NCBI RefSeq assembly: GCF_022811665.1
Contig: NZ_CP094531.1
Coordinates: forward strand, 1 to 50,236
Length of the DNA stretch: 50,236 nucleotides
Origin: Chryseobacterium oryzae
GTDB lineage: Bacteria > Bacteroidota > Bacteroidia > Flavobacteriales > Weeksellaceae
Reading direction: 5' to 3'
Both the position numbers and the translations under genes were made by a program. The notes under the pieces are model-generated. The model saw only the letters and a program-made list of their open reading frames with translations. It ran no database searches and was not told where the DNA came from. This document shows positions 7,827-16,765 of the stretch, in pieces. Numbering within the stretch: position 1 is the stretch's first letter; every line of letters starts with the position of its first letter.

Positions 7827-10800
7827 ATGACCAATTTTACATTTCTTCAAAAAGAATTTCCCTCGCTCTTCGAAGAGATTACTGAGGCTGAACTTCACAC
7901 CTTCACGGCACCTCGTTATGCAGCGCTGTTATGCAGAAGTACCCTGGAGAAAACACTGTTTTGGTTGTACAAAAATGATGAAGATCTGGAATTTCCTTAT
8001 GATACCAAACTGGCTTCATTACTATTGAATGATGCTTTCAAAGGAATTATCAAACCAAGTATGTCGGCAGAGCTCGACATCGTTCGCCGTTTTGGAAATG
8101 ATGCGGCACACGGAAAAAAAATCCGGGCTTTAGACGCATTGCAATGCTTAAAGAATACGTTTCGTTTTCTGTCCTGGGTAAGTAAATATTATAGTGAAGA
8201 AGATCCTGATATTCCGGAATTTCGTGAAGGATTGATCCCTTATGGCGATATTGATGATAAATCTACGAGACAACTGGAAGAACTTTCTGCTAAATTTGAG
8301 CAGCAAAGAAAAGATGCTGAAAAAGCAGCTAAGGAGCAGGAGTTTTTACTGGAAGAAAATAACCGTTTAAAGGCTCAGGTTGAAGAACATCTGCGAAATG
8401 TAGCAGAAAGAAAGGAGCAGAGAATTCAGGAATATCAAAATCAGGAGCCTGTTCCAGAACTCACTTCTGAACTTCAAACCCGTAAAACTCTCATCGACTT
8501 ATTATTGAGAGAAGCAGGTTGGGACCATTTTGAACCAGGTATCAACATTGAATATAAATTACACGGAATGCCGATCTCTACCAATCCATCCGGAATTGGA
8601 TATGCAGATTATGTTTTGTGGGATGACGACGGAAAGCCCCTTGCCGTGGTAGAAGCTAAGAAAACATTGAGTGATGCTACTAAAGGAAGACATCAGGCTT
8701 CCTTATACGCTGACTGCCTGGAAACTGAATTTGGGCAAAGGCCACTCATTTTTTATACCAACGGCTTTAATACTTATCTTTGGGACGACACATTCAACAT
8801 CCCGAGAAAAGTATATGGCTTTTATAAAAAAGAAGAGCTTCAGTCATTGATCAGGCGTAGAGAAGAAAGAATGGATCTTCGTTCTTTTCAGGTGAATACT
8901 GACATTGTGGGTAGACCTTATCAGTTGCAGGCCATTCAAAGAGTTGCCGAAGCAATGGTTACTGAAAAAAACAACAATTTACTCGGTAAAAATCGAAAAG
9001 CTTTATTAGTGATGGCTACCGGAAGCGGAAAAACAAGAACAGCCGCTGCCATTGTAGATATGATGACCAAATGCAACTGGGCAAAAAGAATTCTGTTTCT
9101 TGCAGACCGTAATGCATTGGTAACACAGGCCAAAAATGCTTTTAAAGAGCATCTGCCTCATTTGTCTGCTATAGATTTAACTAAGGAAAAAGAAGATCAG
9201 CACGCCCGCGTGGTGTTTTCTACTTATCCCACCATTCTGAACCGGATTGATGCATCAAAAGTAGATGAACAGAAAATGTATGGGGTAGGACATTTTGATT
9301 TAATTATTATTGATGAAGCACACCGGTCTGTGTATCAAAAATACCAGGCAATCTTTGATTATTTTGACTCGATTCTGATTGGTTTAACGGCCACCCCGAA
9401 GAAAGACATCGACATCAATACCTATCATCTTTTTGAGATTGAAGATGATAATCCCACGTTTTCTTATGAATTGGATGAAGCTGTAAACAGCAATTATCTG
9501 GTGCCACCAAAAGCATTTACAGTACCTGTAAAATTCCCCAGAGAAGGCATAAAATACAAAGAACTGAGCGATAAGGATAAAAAGCATTTTGATGATCTTT
9601 TCGGTATTGATGCTGCCTCGGAAGAGGATGATGATAATCCGGTAATTGGGAAAAGCAAAATCAACAGTTTCCTTTTCAATACAGACACCGTAGATTTGGT
9701 ACTGGATTACCTGATGACAAATGGTCTTCACGTAGAGGAAGGTGACAAATTAGGAAAAACGATTATTTTCGCTAAAAATCATAAACACGCCCTTTTTATA
9801 GAAGAAAGATTCAATAAAAATTATCCGGAATACCAAGGAAAATTTCTGCGGGTTATTGATAACTACGAAGACAAAGCCCAGGATCTTTTAGAAAAATTCT
9901 GTTTTGACAAAGGTGATGATAAAGATCCGCAAATTGCTGTCTCTGTAGATATGATGGACACAGGGGTTGATGCTCCAAGAGTTGTGAATCTAGTTTTCTT
10001 CAAAGAAGTAAAGTCCTATTCAAAATACTGGCAAATGATTGGTCGGGGTACACGTCTTTGCCCGGACCTATTTGGAGCAGGAAGAGATAAAGAGTTTTTT
10101 CTGATCTTCGACATCTGTGGTAATTTCGAATTTTTTGATGAATTCCCTGAAGGTACGATTGCGACAAGATCAAAATCTTTGCAGCAACAGCTTTTTACAG
10201 CACAGTTGGACGTTGTTCAAAGTATCAGAACCAATCCCGAATCCACTCAGGAAGATCTGGATTTTGCGGATATGTATGCCGATGATTTGCATAAAAAAAT
10301 ACTGAAACTTGATGAAAGTCGTTTTGAAGTAAGAAAACACTGGGAATTTGTGATGAAATACAAGGATAAAAAAGCCTGGGAACATCTTACTAATACTTCA
10401 ATAATAGAAATTGAAAACCATCTTTCGCATTTAGTATCTTATACCGAAGATAAAGACGAACTGGCTAAGAAATTTGATCTTATTATCTATCATCTTCAGT
10501 TTGCAATTCTGAATGCTTCTAAAAAGCAAATCAATCTTATTGAGAACATTAGACGTGTGGGAACGTTACTTCAGAAAAAAAAGAATATTACTTCAGTTAA
10601 AGTCAAAGAAAATACAGTAGACACAATTGTTTCGGAAGAATTTTGGAGCACGGTCAATCTTAAGAACCTAGAAAAAATAAGGGAAGATCTTCGAGGTCTG
10701 ATTCATCTGCTAAAGGATGATTCTAAAGAGCCTATTGTATACTCAAACTTCAAAGACGAATTGAACCCTGACTACATACAAGAGCGCGATCTATTGGAAA

Positions 10801-11279
10801 ACTACACTACGCTGCAAAGCTACAAAGACAGGGTAGAAAACTTTATCCGAAAAAATAAAAATCATCTGGTTATTGATAAAATATACCGGGGCATTCCTAT
10901 TTCTTCGCGCGATTTGAATTCGTTAGAAGAATTTCTCACCTATGAAAAGTTTTATACTGAAGAAATTGAAAAAGAATATGGAACGAAATCCTTAGGAATA
11001 TTTGTACGCCGGGTTTTAGGACTGGATATAGAAGCTGCCAATCATCATTTCTCAAGCTTCATCCAGGAAGAAAATCTAAATGCCAATCAGATTTTATTTG
11101 TACAGAAGATAATCGATTATCTTAATAAAAATGGTGTTTTAGAAAAACATATGCTTACACAATCTCCATTTACAGATTTTGATGACCAAGGCGTTTTCGG
11201 GGTTTTTGATGAGAATCAGAAATCTGCACGAATCATTAAATTGGTAGAAGAGATTTACCACAGTGCAGAAATTGCATAA
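7827..11279 (+). CDS. hsdR: Type I restriction endonuclease, motor-nuclease subunit
   Basis: This 1150-residue protein has an N-terminal DUF4145-like helical domain (1-130), a coiled coil (145-205) and the HsdR nuclease core: D261 in YADYVLWDDD, then VVEAKK with E276 and K278. The SF2 translocase follows, with Walker A ATGSGKT (397-403), DEAH (496-499), TATP (521-524) and a motif VI-like QMIGRGTR. A C-terminal EcoEI-type helical region completes it. All key residues are present, so it should cut and translocate. It lies 56 nt after the PIN toxin gene. Some frames on the other strand are shadows. Confidence 0.96.
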   Translation: MTNFTFLQKEFPSLFEEITEAELHTFTAPRYAALLCRSTLEKTLFWLYKNDEDLEFPYDTKLASLLLNDAFKGIIKPSMSAELDIVRRFGNDAAHGKKIRALDALQCLKNTFRFLSWVSKYYSEEDPDIPEFREGLIPYGDIDDKSTRQLEELSAKFEQQRKDAEKAAKEQEFLLEENNRLKAQVEEHLRNVAERKEQRIQEYQNQEPVPELTSELQTRKTLIDLLLREAGWDHFEPGINIEYKLHGMPISTNPSGIGYADYVLWDDDGKPLAVVEAKKTLSDATKGRHQASLYADCLETEFGQRPLIFYTNGFNTYLWDDTFNIPRKVYGFYKKEELQSLIRRREERMDLRSFQVNTDIVGRPYQLQAIQRVAEAMVTEKNNNLLGKNRKALLVMATGSGKTRTAAAIVDMMTKCNWAKRILFLADRNALVTQAKNAFKEHLPHLSAIDLTKEKEDQHARVVFSTYPTILNRIDASKVDEQKMYGVGHFDLIIIDEAHRSVYQKYQAIFDYFDSILIGLTATPKKDIDINTYHLFEIEDDNPTFSYELDEAVNSNYLVPPKAFTVPVKFPREGIKYKELSDKDKKHFDDLFGIDAASEEDDDNPVIGKSKINSFLFNTDTVDLVLDYLMTNGLHVEEGDKLGKTIIFAKNHKHALFIEERFNKNYPEYQGKFLRVIDNYEDKAQDLLEKFCFDKGDDKDPQIAVSVDMMDTGVDAPRVVNLVFFKEVKSYSKYWQMIGRGTRLCPDLFGAGRDKEFFLIFDICGNFEFFDEFPEGTIATRSKSLQQQLFTAQLDVVQSIRTNPESTQEDLDFADMYADDLHKKILKLDESRFEVRKHWEFVMKYKDKKAWEHLTNTSIIEIENHLSHLVSYTEDKDELAKKFDLIIYHLQFAILNASKKQINLIENIRRVGTLLQKKKNITSVKVKENTVDTIVSEEFWSTVNLKNLEKIREDLRGLIHLLKDDSKEPIVYSNFKDELNPDYIQERDLLENYTTLQSYKDRVENFIRKNKNHLVIDKIYRGIPISSRDLNSLEEFLTYEKFYTEEIEKEYGTKSLGIFVRRVLGLDIEAANHHFSSFIQEENLNANQILFVQKIIDYLNKNGVLEKHMLTQSPFTDFDDQGVFGVFDENQKSARIIKLVEEIYHSAEIA

Positions 11280-11335
11280 GATTAAATAACTCATCTTACA
11301 CAAGATTATACAATATAAAGTAAACTAATCAATCT

Positions 11336-11371
11336 TGTGCATTTATACTGCACAGAAGAGTTTTATTTTTG
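11336..11371 (+). promoter_or_regulatory. Palindromic operator and promoter of the retron
   Basis: TGTGCA (11336-11341), spacer TTTATAC, TGCACA (11349-11354), then -7 box TATTTTTG at 11364-11371. The right arm starts 15 nt before the -7 box, and the spacer is 7 nt. Both distances, and the TGCA-N7-TGCA core, are identical to the operator at 2180-2219. Predicted transcription start is near 11378, just before the retron RNA. Confidence 0.75.
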
Positions 11372-11390
11372 CTCTATAAACAAGAAAAAG

Positions 11391-11669
11391 TTCTTTGAAA
11401 AGCCTGTTTTAAGATTTTGATTTTGCCTGCTGTTGGAGATTTTTCCAAAAACCGGCAGGTGTTCCGAAAGTTTGCACTTTCGGAATAAAGGTTAGGTGAT
11501 TATTTATTGTCGATTTTCTTCAGTTGAGATTTTATTTATTATTTCAATAGAATTTTATTATTATATATTTCAACGTGGGTCTACGCCCAAAAACTGATAT
11601 TAGTAAAAACCCTCACTTATTTTTTTTATAATTGAATAGATAAAGAAAACAGAAACAGGCTTCAGAGAA
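11391..11669 (+). ncRNA. Retron msr-msd non-coding RNA
   Basis: The ends pair as retron a1/a2 repeats. Near 11402-11409, GCCTGTTT pairs with AAACAGGC of 11653-11660; after a 2-nt bulge TGAA pairs with TTCA, and TTCTT pairs with GAGAA with one G-U. Inside are two msr-like hairpins. One has stem CCTGC/GCAGG (11426-11430, 11455-11459) continued by TTGGA/TCCAA (11433-11437, 11444-11448). The second is a perfect 9-bp stem TTCCGAAAG/CTTTCGGAA (11462-11470, 11477-11485). An AT-rich segment likely to be msd ends in a TGGG/CCCA hairpin at 11576-11589, framed by TCAGTT/AACTGA (11520-11525, 11592-11597). The branching G and the exact msr/msd border are not certain. The RT gene starts 14 nt after the a2 end. 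Confidence 0.85.
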
Positions 11670-11682
11670 TGACTCAAATGAT

Positions 11683-12891
11683 ATGGATACAAAAGAAATT
11701 ACGATAGAGCAGAAAAAAAAGATAGTTGAATTTTTCGGGGTAGTAAATACGTCGTTCGGATTTTGTGTCCTTTTGAACTACTGCCAAAGAATTTTGTATC
11801 CAAAAACAGTCTATCAGATTTCACAGTTTGAATTGAGAACACTTGCACATCCTGATTCAAAAAAGAGATACAAAACATTTACTATACGCAAAAAAAATGG
11901 TGGTACCAGGACTATTCATGCCCCGAAGCCAGAACTTAAGATGGTATTAAGATGCATCAATTTGATTTTGCAATGTGTTTACACTGTTCATGAAAATGCC
12001 AATGGTTTTGTAGAAGGAAAATCTGTGGTGGATAATGCTAAACTTCACTGTAACAACAATTATATTTTCAATATTGACTTAAAAGACTTCTTTCCAAGCA
12101 TTGAGATTGGAAGAGTTCTAAACCGTTTGAGCTATCCACCATTCAATTTTAAGAAAGAAAAAGGAACCGAAGAAATCGGTAATTATATTGCATGGTTAGC
12201 TTGTGAAAACACCCTCGTGGAACGGGAGTTAGATGGAAATATTATAAAAACAGTAAAAAGAGTGCTCCCGCAAGGTTCACCCACATCTCCCATACTCAGC
12301 AATATTATTTGCGAAAGATTAGACCGTAGATTAACTGGTCTCGCAAATAGATTTGGTTTAAGATATAGCCGCTATGCCGATGATGTTACATTTAGCTCAA
12401 TGCACAATGTATATCAAAAAGATGGCGAGTTTCGTAAAGAAATGGAACGTATTATATCTGAACAGTACTTTACTATTAATCAAAGTAAAGTTCGTCTGCA
12501 GAAATCTATCATGAGGCAGGAAGTTACAGGAATTACCGTAAATAAACAGGTCAATGTATCTCAAAAATATATAAAACAACTTAGAATGTGGTTGTACTAT
12601 TGGGAATCTTATGGTACAGTCAAAGGATTGTCACTGTTTTTACAATCGTATATAAAAGACAAATCTCACGTGAAAAAAGTGGTTCCGACTCCGGAATTTA
12701 TGGAAGCAGTCATTGGTGGGAAACTGAATTACCTCTCTATGGTAAAAGGAACTGAAAACTCTACTTATTTAAAGCTAAAGGAACGTTTTGACAAGCTTTC
12801 TTCAAATTATGTTGACATAGATAATATTCTTTCAGTCTGGGAAGAAAATGGGATTGATGAAGCGATAAACTTATATTCAAAAACCGTATAA
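11683..12891 (+). CDS. Retron reverse transcriptase
   Basis: This 402-residue reverse transcriptase carries the retron hallmarks: NAKLH (118-122, the NAxxH motif), the first catalytic Asp in NIDLKDFF (D132), QGSPTSP (197-203), YADD (231-234) and VTG (281-283). A C-terminal X/thumb region follows. It primes on its own RNA and makes branched msDNA. No maturase or endonuclease domain is present, which speaks against a group II intron. It lies directly behind the ncRNA, and three genes follow with gaps of 1-3 nt, so the whole set is one operon. Confidence 0.95.
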   Translation: MDTKEITIEQKKKIVEFFGVVNTSFGFCVLLNYCQRILYPKTVYQISQFELRTLAHPDSKKRYKTFTIRKKNGGTRTIHAPKPELKMVLRCINLILQCVYTVHENANGFVEGKSVVDNAKLHCNNNYIFNIDLKDFFPSIEIGRVLNRLSYPPFNFKKEKGTEEIGNYIAWLACENTLVERELDGNIIKTVKRVLPQGSPTSPILSNIICERLDRRLTGLANRFGLRYSRYADDVTFSSMHNVYQKDGEFRKEMERIISEQYFTINQSKVRLQKSIMRQEVTGITVNKQVNVSQKYIKQLRMWLYYWESYGTVKGLSLFLQSYIKDKSHVKKVVPTPEFMEAVIGGKLNYLSMVKGTENSTYLKLKERFDKLSSNYVDIDNILSVWEENGIDEAINLYSKTV

Positions 12892-12892
12892 A

Positions 12893-14035
12893 ATGGCGAA
12901 AGACAAATATGACTTTATCCAAGAATTATTGGAAAATAAAAAACTAAAACCTGCTCAACGAGAGCGAGTATTAATGCTTGCGAAAGAGGAAATAAAAAAA
13001 GATGGTGTCTTTGGAAAAGATCTTGAGGAAAGAGTTAAGAAACTGGAGATGAGCATTGAGGGAAAGACAACTATAGATAATAAAAATAAACAGGCTGAAA
13101 CTTTCATAAATAAACATGATCCTAAATCCATGGTAAGTTTCCTAAATGGTTTTAGTAAAAATGATGACCTAAAATGGTTTACACATAAGCCAGATCCAAA
13201 TCAAGAGTTTAATTATCCGGATTATATACTTTATGCGAAGGAACTGTTGCCAAAAAACGCAAAAGTTAATATTAATTTTTTGACATATTCTAATATTAGA
13301 AATTTTTTGTTTTTGACAGAAGATAATAATGGTAATAGATATCCATGTTGGAAAAATTACAATGAAAACATAAACTACACTTGGTGTGATATAAAAGATT
13401 GGTGCGAAATTCATCCGAACATTCATCCATATACTGCTGAGATAAACGGAGAGTCATTCGAAATATTTATCAATCAGTTTAAAAATGTTATAGAATTTAG
13501 AACTGATGTGAGTGACTTTAATTTTTTCAATAGGATTAAAGAACTAATTAAAACCAGATTATCAAAAGATGTAAAGCCAAAGTACTTGGATGGATTCAGA
13601 AATATAGGACAAACTTTAAATACTTATATCGATACTAACTTGTTTTTCCATGCTATAATACAAATTATAGAGTGGATTAATATAAATAAAGCGAAATCGA
13701 ACGAGGTATCCTTTGACTTAGTGGATCGAGATGGTTTTTATCAATTTGAAATTTTCCACAAAAATAGTTATATGTCATATGCCCCAGATAGTCTTAAAAT
13801 TATGGGTCAGCAAGGAGATTTTGATAAAACCAAAAAGAATTTATTTTGTGTTGCTGATTGGGAAATTGAAACAGAATTGGATAATAAAAAGAATTACCGA
13901 ATCACGTGTTTAGATGACAATACCGTGGTCGAAATTAAAAATAAACAAAATGTAATTTCTAAAAATATTATTTCAGAATTAGATTATAAAATTGGAGGAC
14001 TCAAACATATATTAAAACTATATAAAACCATATAA
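12893..14035 (+). CDS. Retron-associated protein, possible degenerate kinase-type ATPase
   Basis: This 380-residue protein starts 1 nt after the RT stop. Residues 1-60 are a charged helical region (possible coiled coil). The middle has HDPKSMVSFLNGFSKNDDLK and LKWFTHKPD. The C-terminal part (about 235-345) resembles a GHKL/histidine-kinase ATPase fold in outline: a helix like an N box (NLFFHAIIQIIEWININ), then DRDGFYQFEI where the D box would be, then a late strand-rich segment (YRITCLDDN). The glycine-rich G boxes are not recognisable, so it may be inactive or another fold. This reading gains weight only from the two receiver-like proteins next door. Function unknown. Confidence 0.7.
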   Translation: MAKDKYDFIQELLENKKLKPAQRERVLMLAKEEIKKDGVFGKDLEERVKKLEMSIEGKTTIDNKNKQAETFINKHDPKSMVSFLNGFSKNDDLKWFTHKPDPNQEFNYPDYILYAKELLPKNAKVNINFLTYSNIRNFLFLTEDNNGNRYPCWKNYNENINYTWCDIKDWCEIHPNIHPYTAEINGESFEIFINQFKNVIEFRTDVSDFNFFNRIKELIKTRLSKDVKPKYLDGFRNIGQTLNTYIDTNLFFHAIIQIIEWININKAKSNEVSFDLVDRDGFYQFEIFHKNSYMSYAPDSLKIMGQQGDFDKTKKNLFCVADWEIETELDNKKNYRITCLDDNTVVEIKNKQNVISKNIISELDYKIGGLKHILKLYKTI

Positions 14036-14036
14036 A

Positions 14037-14678
14037 ATGATTTATCTATTTGAAGACAGAAAAGGTCGAATGCTTGAGTATTTTAGTGAAGGTATAAATA
14101 ATTCATTTCTCAAAGAAGCAATTTTTGATTGTTCGGATGAAGAAATTGATCAATATATTCATGATAATTTCAAAGATGCTACTTGTATTCTTTTTCACAA
14201 ATCTTACAACTTTCCAAATAGAAGGATTAAAAGTGATCTGGTAAAAGAGTCATTTTTGAGAAAAAATATACCGTTTGTTTATTTTAGTGGCGGTCTTAAG
14301 AATAATCTATTGATCGATAAACAAGTGTATACAGGTAATGTAGATAGTGGGGATATGTATAATAATTTAAATCTATTTTTAGAGCAAAAATCTATTAATA
14401 TTCCTCTTTTAATTTACGGAACACGATACTTATTAAATTCATTACTAGAATTACAAAACAGAATAATAAAATATCTTTTTGATAAACTCGACAATCAAAC
14501 ACTTAACAATGATGATTTAGACGAAATTGAAGATATAATTTACACTAGAATAAATGAACCGGAACTTGCGGTCGATAAAAGTAAATTAACGCAATGGATT
14601 CAAAATAAAATTGGTAAAGAAGAAATTAAAATAGAAGTTTTAAAATCTCAAATAGAAAAATTAATAGAAAAATATTAA
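14037..14678 (+). CDS. Retron-associated pseudo-receiver protein
   Basis: This 213-residue protein starts 1 nt after the previous stop. Its first 120 residues look like a receiver fold with altered catalytic positions. Strand 1 is MIYLFEDRKG (acidic pair kept as E-D). Strand 3 is CILFHKSYN, where a His sits at the usual phospho-Asp position. Strand 4 is FVYFSGG (the Ser/Thr position kept). The C-terminal half (130-213) is helical. It is probably a protein-interaction module rather than a phosphorylated regulator. Inference from pattern only; no family name recognised. Confidence 0.65.
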   Translation: MIYLFEDRKGRMLEYFSEGINNSFLKEAIFDCSDEEIDQYIHDNFKDATCILFHKSYNFPNRRIKSDLVKESFLRKNIPFVYFSGGLKNNLLIDKQVYTGNVDSGDMYNNLNLFLEQKSINIPLLIYGTRYLLNSLLELQNRIIKYLFDKLDNQTLNNDDLDEIEDIIYTRINEPELAVDKSKLTQWIQNKIGKEEIKIEVLKSQIEKLIEKY

Positions 14679-14681
14679 AGT

Positions 14682-16391
14682 ATGAAAACTATTTATTTTC
14701 ATCAGAAGTCAGGATTTGAAGATAGATTTGAAATTGCCTTACTTAACAGTATGAGCAACGAAGAATCAATCAAAATACAAACATTTAGCAAAGAACAGAT
14801 TAACAAATATTTACCTTCCAAATTTGAATATGATGCTGATTCTTTTGATGTGCTTTTAATTCCTACTGTTTTTGATTCTTCCAATTATATGAGTTACGAC
14901 GGGATAGAATTTGCTCTCTTCTGGTATTTCCATTTAATAAAAAAGGAAAAGCCATTTGCAATTGTGCTTCTCGGAACTGAATCAACTTCATCATTTTTTC
15001 AGCATTGTGATTATTCGAATTTTCTTAAATGCCCCAATGTACATTATGTACATTTTAATTATGAAAAGATAACCGCATTTTTAAAGAGGTTGGATTTAAA
15101 AGACTTCTCGTCGAGAGATTATCTTAATGCTTTGAAAAATGTAAATCTAAAACCTTCTACAAGCTACAAAACTCATCATTCCATCGCTAACGAATGGGCA
15201 ATTTATCGCTGGTCTAATACGATAGGAGCTACAGATAAAGATATTGAGAAGATTGAAAACAAAGTTGAAAATCAATTGTACTTCAAATATTTACAAAGTA
15301 TTTTTCCTATAAGTGATATTCCTAAAATTGAAGAAAATGAACTCAAAATTAAACACTTACAAGATTCAAAAATTCTTTATATTGATGACGAAGCAGATAA
15401 GGGTTGGTATGAGATTTTTTGTAAAATTTTAGTTGATATAAACGAAGTGCAAGAATTTGATTATTTGGGTGATGAATTAAAAGATAAATCACAAGAAGAA
15501 ATCATCAATCTTTCATTGAATAAAATAAAAGAACAAGATACAGACATTGTAATTCTTGATTTCCGTTTGCATGAAAATGACTTTACTGATGATATTTCAG
15601 AAGTTACAGGTTTGAAAATTTTAAAAGAAATAAAGAAAATCAATCCAGGAATTCAAGTGATTATCTTTTCAGCAACCAATAAAATCTGGAATTTACAAGC
15701 TTTACAAAATGCTGGTGCAGACGGATTTATTGTTAAAGAATCACCAGAAAATAGTGTGGAATCAAAATTTACAGAAGAAATTATTCGGTCTTTCATCTAT
15801 GAGTTATATAAAGCAAACCAAAGAAGGTTTTTGAAAAGAGTATTCAATTTATTAAACAAAATTTCATCTAACATCTTAAACAAGGATTCTATTGATGAAA
15901 CGGAATTTGATGGTTTTTTGAAATTGACATTGAAACAAACAGAAATTATAAAAGCATCTGCAAAAAAACTAGAACTAATAGATAAATCAACAATAGATAT
16001 TGTTTATTTAAATTGTTTTAATTTTTTAGAGCATTTTAAAAATGAATACTATCTCAAATATGACACTGAAGATTATGCCTATTACCTAGGTCTTGAAAAA
16101 AGTAATGTAATTAGATATAGTTATAATAAAAACAATTTCAATATTACCGATCATAAAATATTCGTACCTAATAATGTAAATGATAAGCCATCTTTTTTTA
16201 ACTCTCTTGCATGTATAATTGTCGATTATTTTGGATTATGTGATTATGAAAATATTTTAATTGTAAAGCTGGCAAAAGTAACAGAAAAAAGAAACAAGTT
16301 TATACATGGAAGCAAAGATCATTTTGATCAAAATGAGTTAGAAATAATCATTGAGATAATGGAAAAATTAACCAATGAGATGAAAGAATAA
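14682..16391 (+). CDS. Retron-associated receiver-HEPN fusion, likely effector
   Basis: This 569-residue protein has three parts. Residues 1-135 are a Rossmann/receiver-like region without the Asp set (DVLLIPTVFDSS, AIVLLGTEST). A true receiver follows at about 229-355, with every key residue: D235/D236 (ILYIDDE), D293 (VILDFRL), S330/T332 (IIFSAT) and K352 (FIVKES). A helical C-terminal domain spans about 375-569, ending in the HEPN ribonuclease motif Rx4H: R537-N-K-F-I-H542. HEPN domains with this motif usually cut RNA. The likely logic is that retron RNA/msDNA and the two upstream proteins hold or signal through the receiver, and HEPN acts when the complex is disturbed. Last gene of the tight operon. 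Confidence 0.8.
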   Translation: MKTIYFHQKSGFEDRFEIALLNSMSNEESIKIQTFSKEQINKYLPSKFEYDADSFDVLLIPTVFDSSNYMSYDGIEFALFWYFHLIKKEKPFAIVLLGTESTSSFFQHCDYSNFLKCPNVHYVHFNYEKITAFLKRLDLKDFSSRDYLNALKNVNLKPSTSYKTHHSIANEWAIYRWSNTIGATDKDIEKIENKVENQLYFKYLQSIFPISDIPKIEENELKIKHLQDSKILYIDDEADKGWYEIFCKILVDINEVQEFDYLGDELKDKSQEEIINLSLNKIKEQDTDIVILDFRLHENDFTDDISEVTGLKILKEIKKINPGIQVIIFSATNKIWNLQALQNAGADGFIVKESPENSVESKFTEEIIRSFIYELYKANQRRFLKRVFNLLNKISSNILNKDSIDETEFDGFLKLTLKQTEIIKASAKKLELIDKSTIDIVYLNCFNFLEHFKNEYYLKYDTEDYAYYLGLEKSNVIRYSYNKNNFNITDHKIFVPNNVNDKPSFFNSLACIIVDYFGLCDYENILIVKLAKVTEKRNKFIHGSKDHFDQNELEIIIEIMEKLTNEMKE

Positions 16392-16468
16392 CTATCATTG
16401 CAAATAAAGGTCTTCAACTTTTCAACTTTGCTTTGCAAATAAATATTACTAATTTAAAAACCAAAAGC

Positions 16469-16759
16469 ATGTCATATCTAAACCTAAAAATCAACAGATC
16501 ATTATATGGTAATGTAAAGAGGATATCATCTCCAACCCTAAAAACTGGAGATCGATTTGTTCTAGAAGGAGACGACAATCTTTGGTTTAAATTAAATATT
16601 GTTTCAACTCATAATCAATATCTCTGTTCAAATGAGGAAGGAAAGACAAAGCTGCTTGATGGTGATCTTAAAGTGACCAGAATAAATGGTATCTGTGCAT
16701 CACTTAATTTTCATTCGAAAGAAATAGTCAAACATTTTTTGGAAAACCATTTAATTTAG
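16469..16759 (+). CDS. Small protein ahead of the helicase gene
   Basis: It is 96 residues from the ATG at 16469 (MSYLNLKINR); an upstream in-frame start at 16433 would add 12 residues with poor character. It has a beta-rich composition with TGDRFVLEGDDNLWFKL, as in small SH3/KOW- or OB-like folds, but no family was recognised. It ends 6 nt before the helicase start and is surely co-transcribed with it. Confidence 0.65.
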   Translation: MSYLNLKINRSLYGNVKRISSPTLKTGDRFVLEGDDNLWFKLNIVSTHNQYLCSNEEGKTKLLDGDLKVTRINGICASLNFHSKEIVKHFLENHLI

Positions 16760-16765
16760 GTCAAT

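Noticed and set aside
11683..12891. Reverse transcriptase as part of a group II intron or diversity-generating system
   Set aside because: No maturase or HNH domain, no intron RNA end motifs and no template/variable repeats were seen; NAxxH and VTG motifs and the a1/a2 RNA support a retron.
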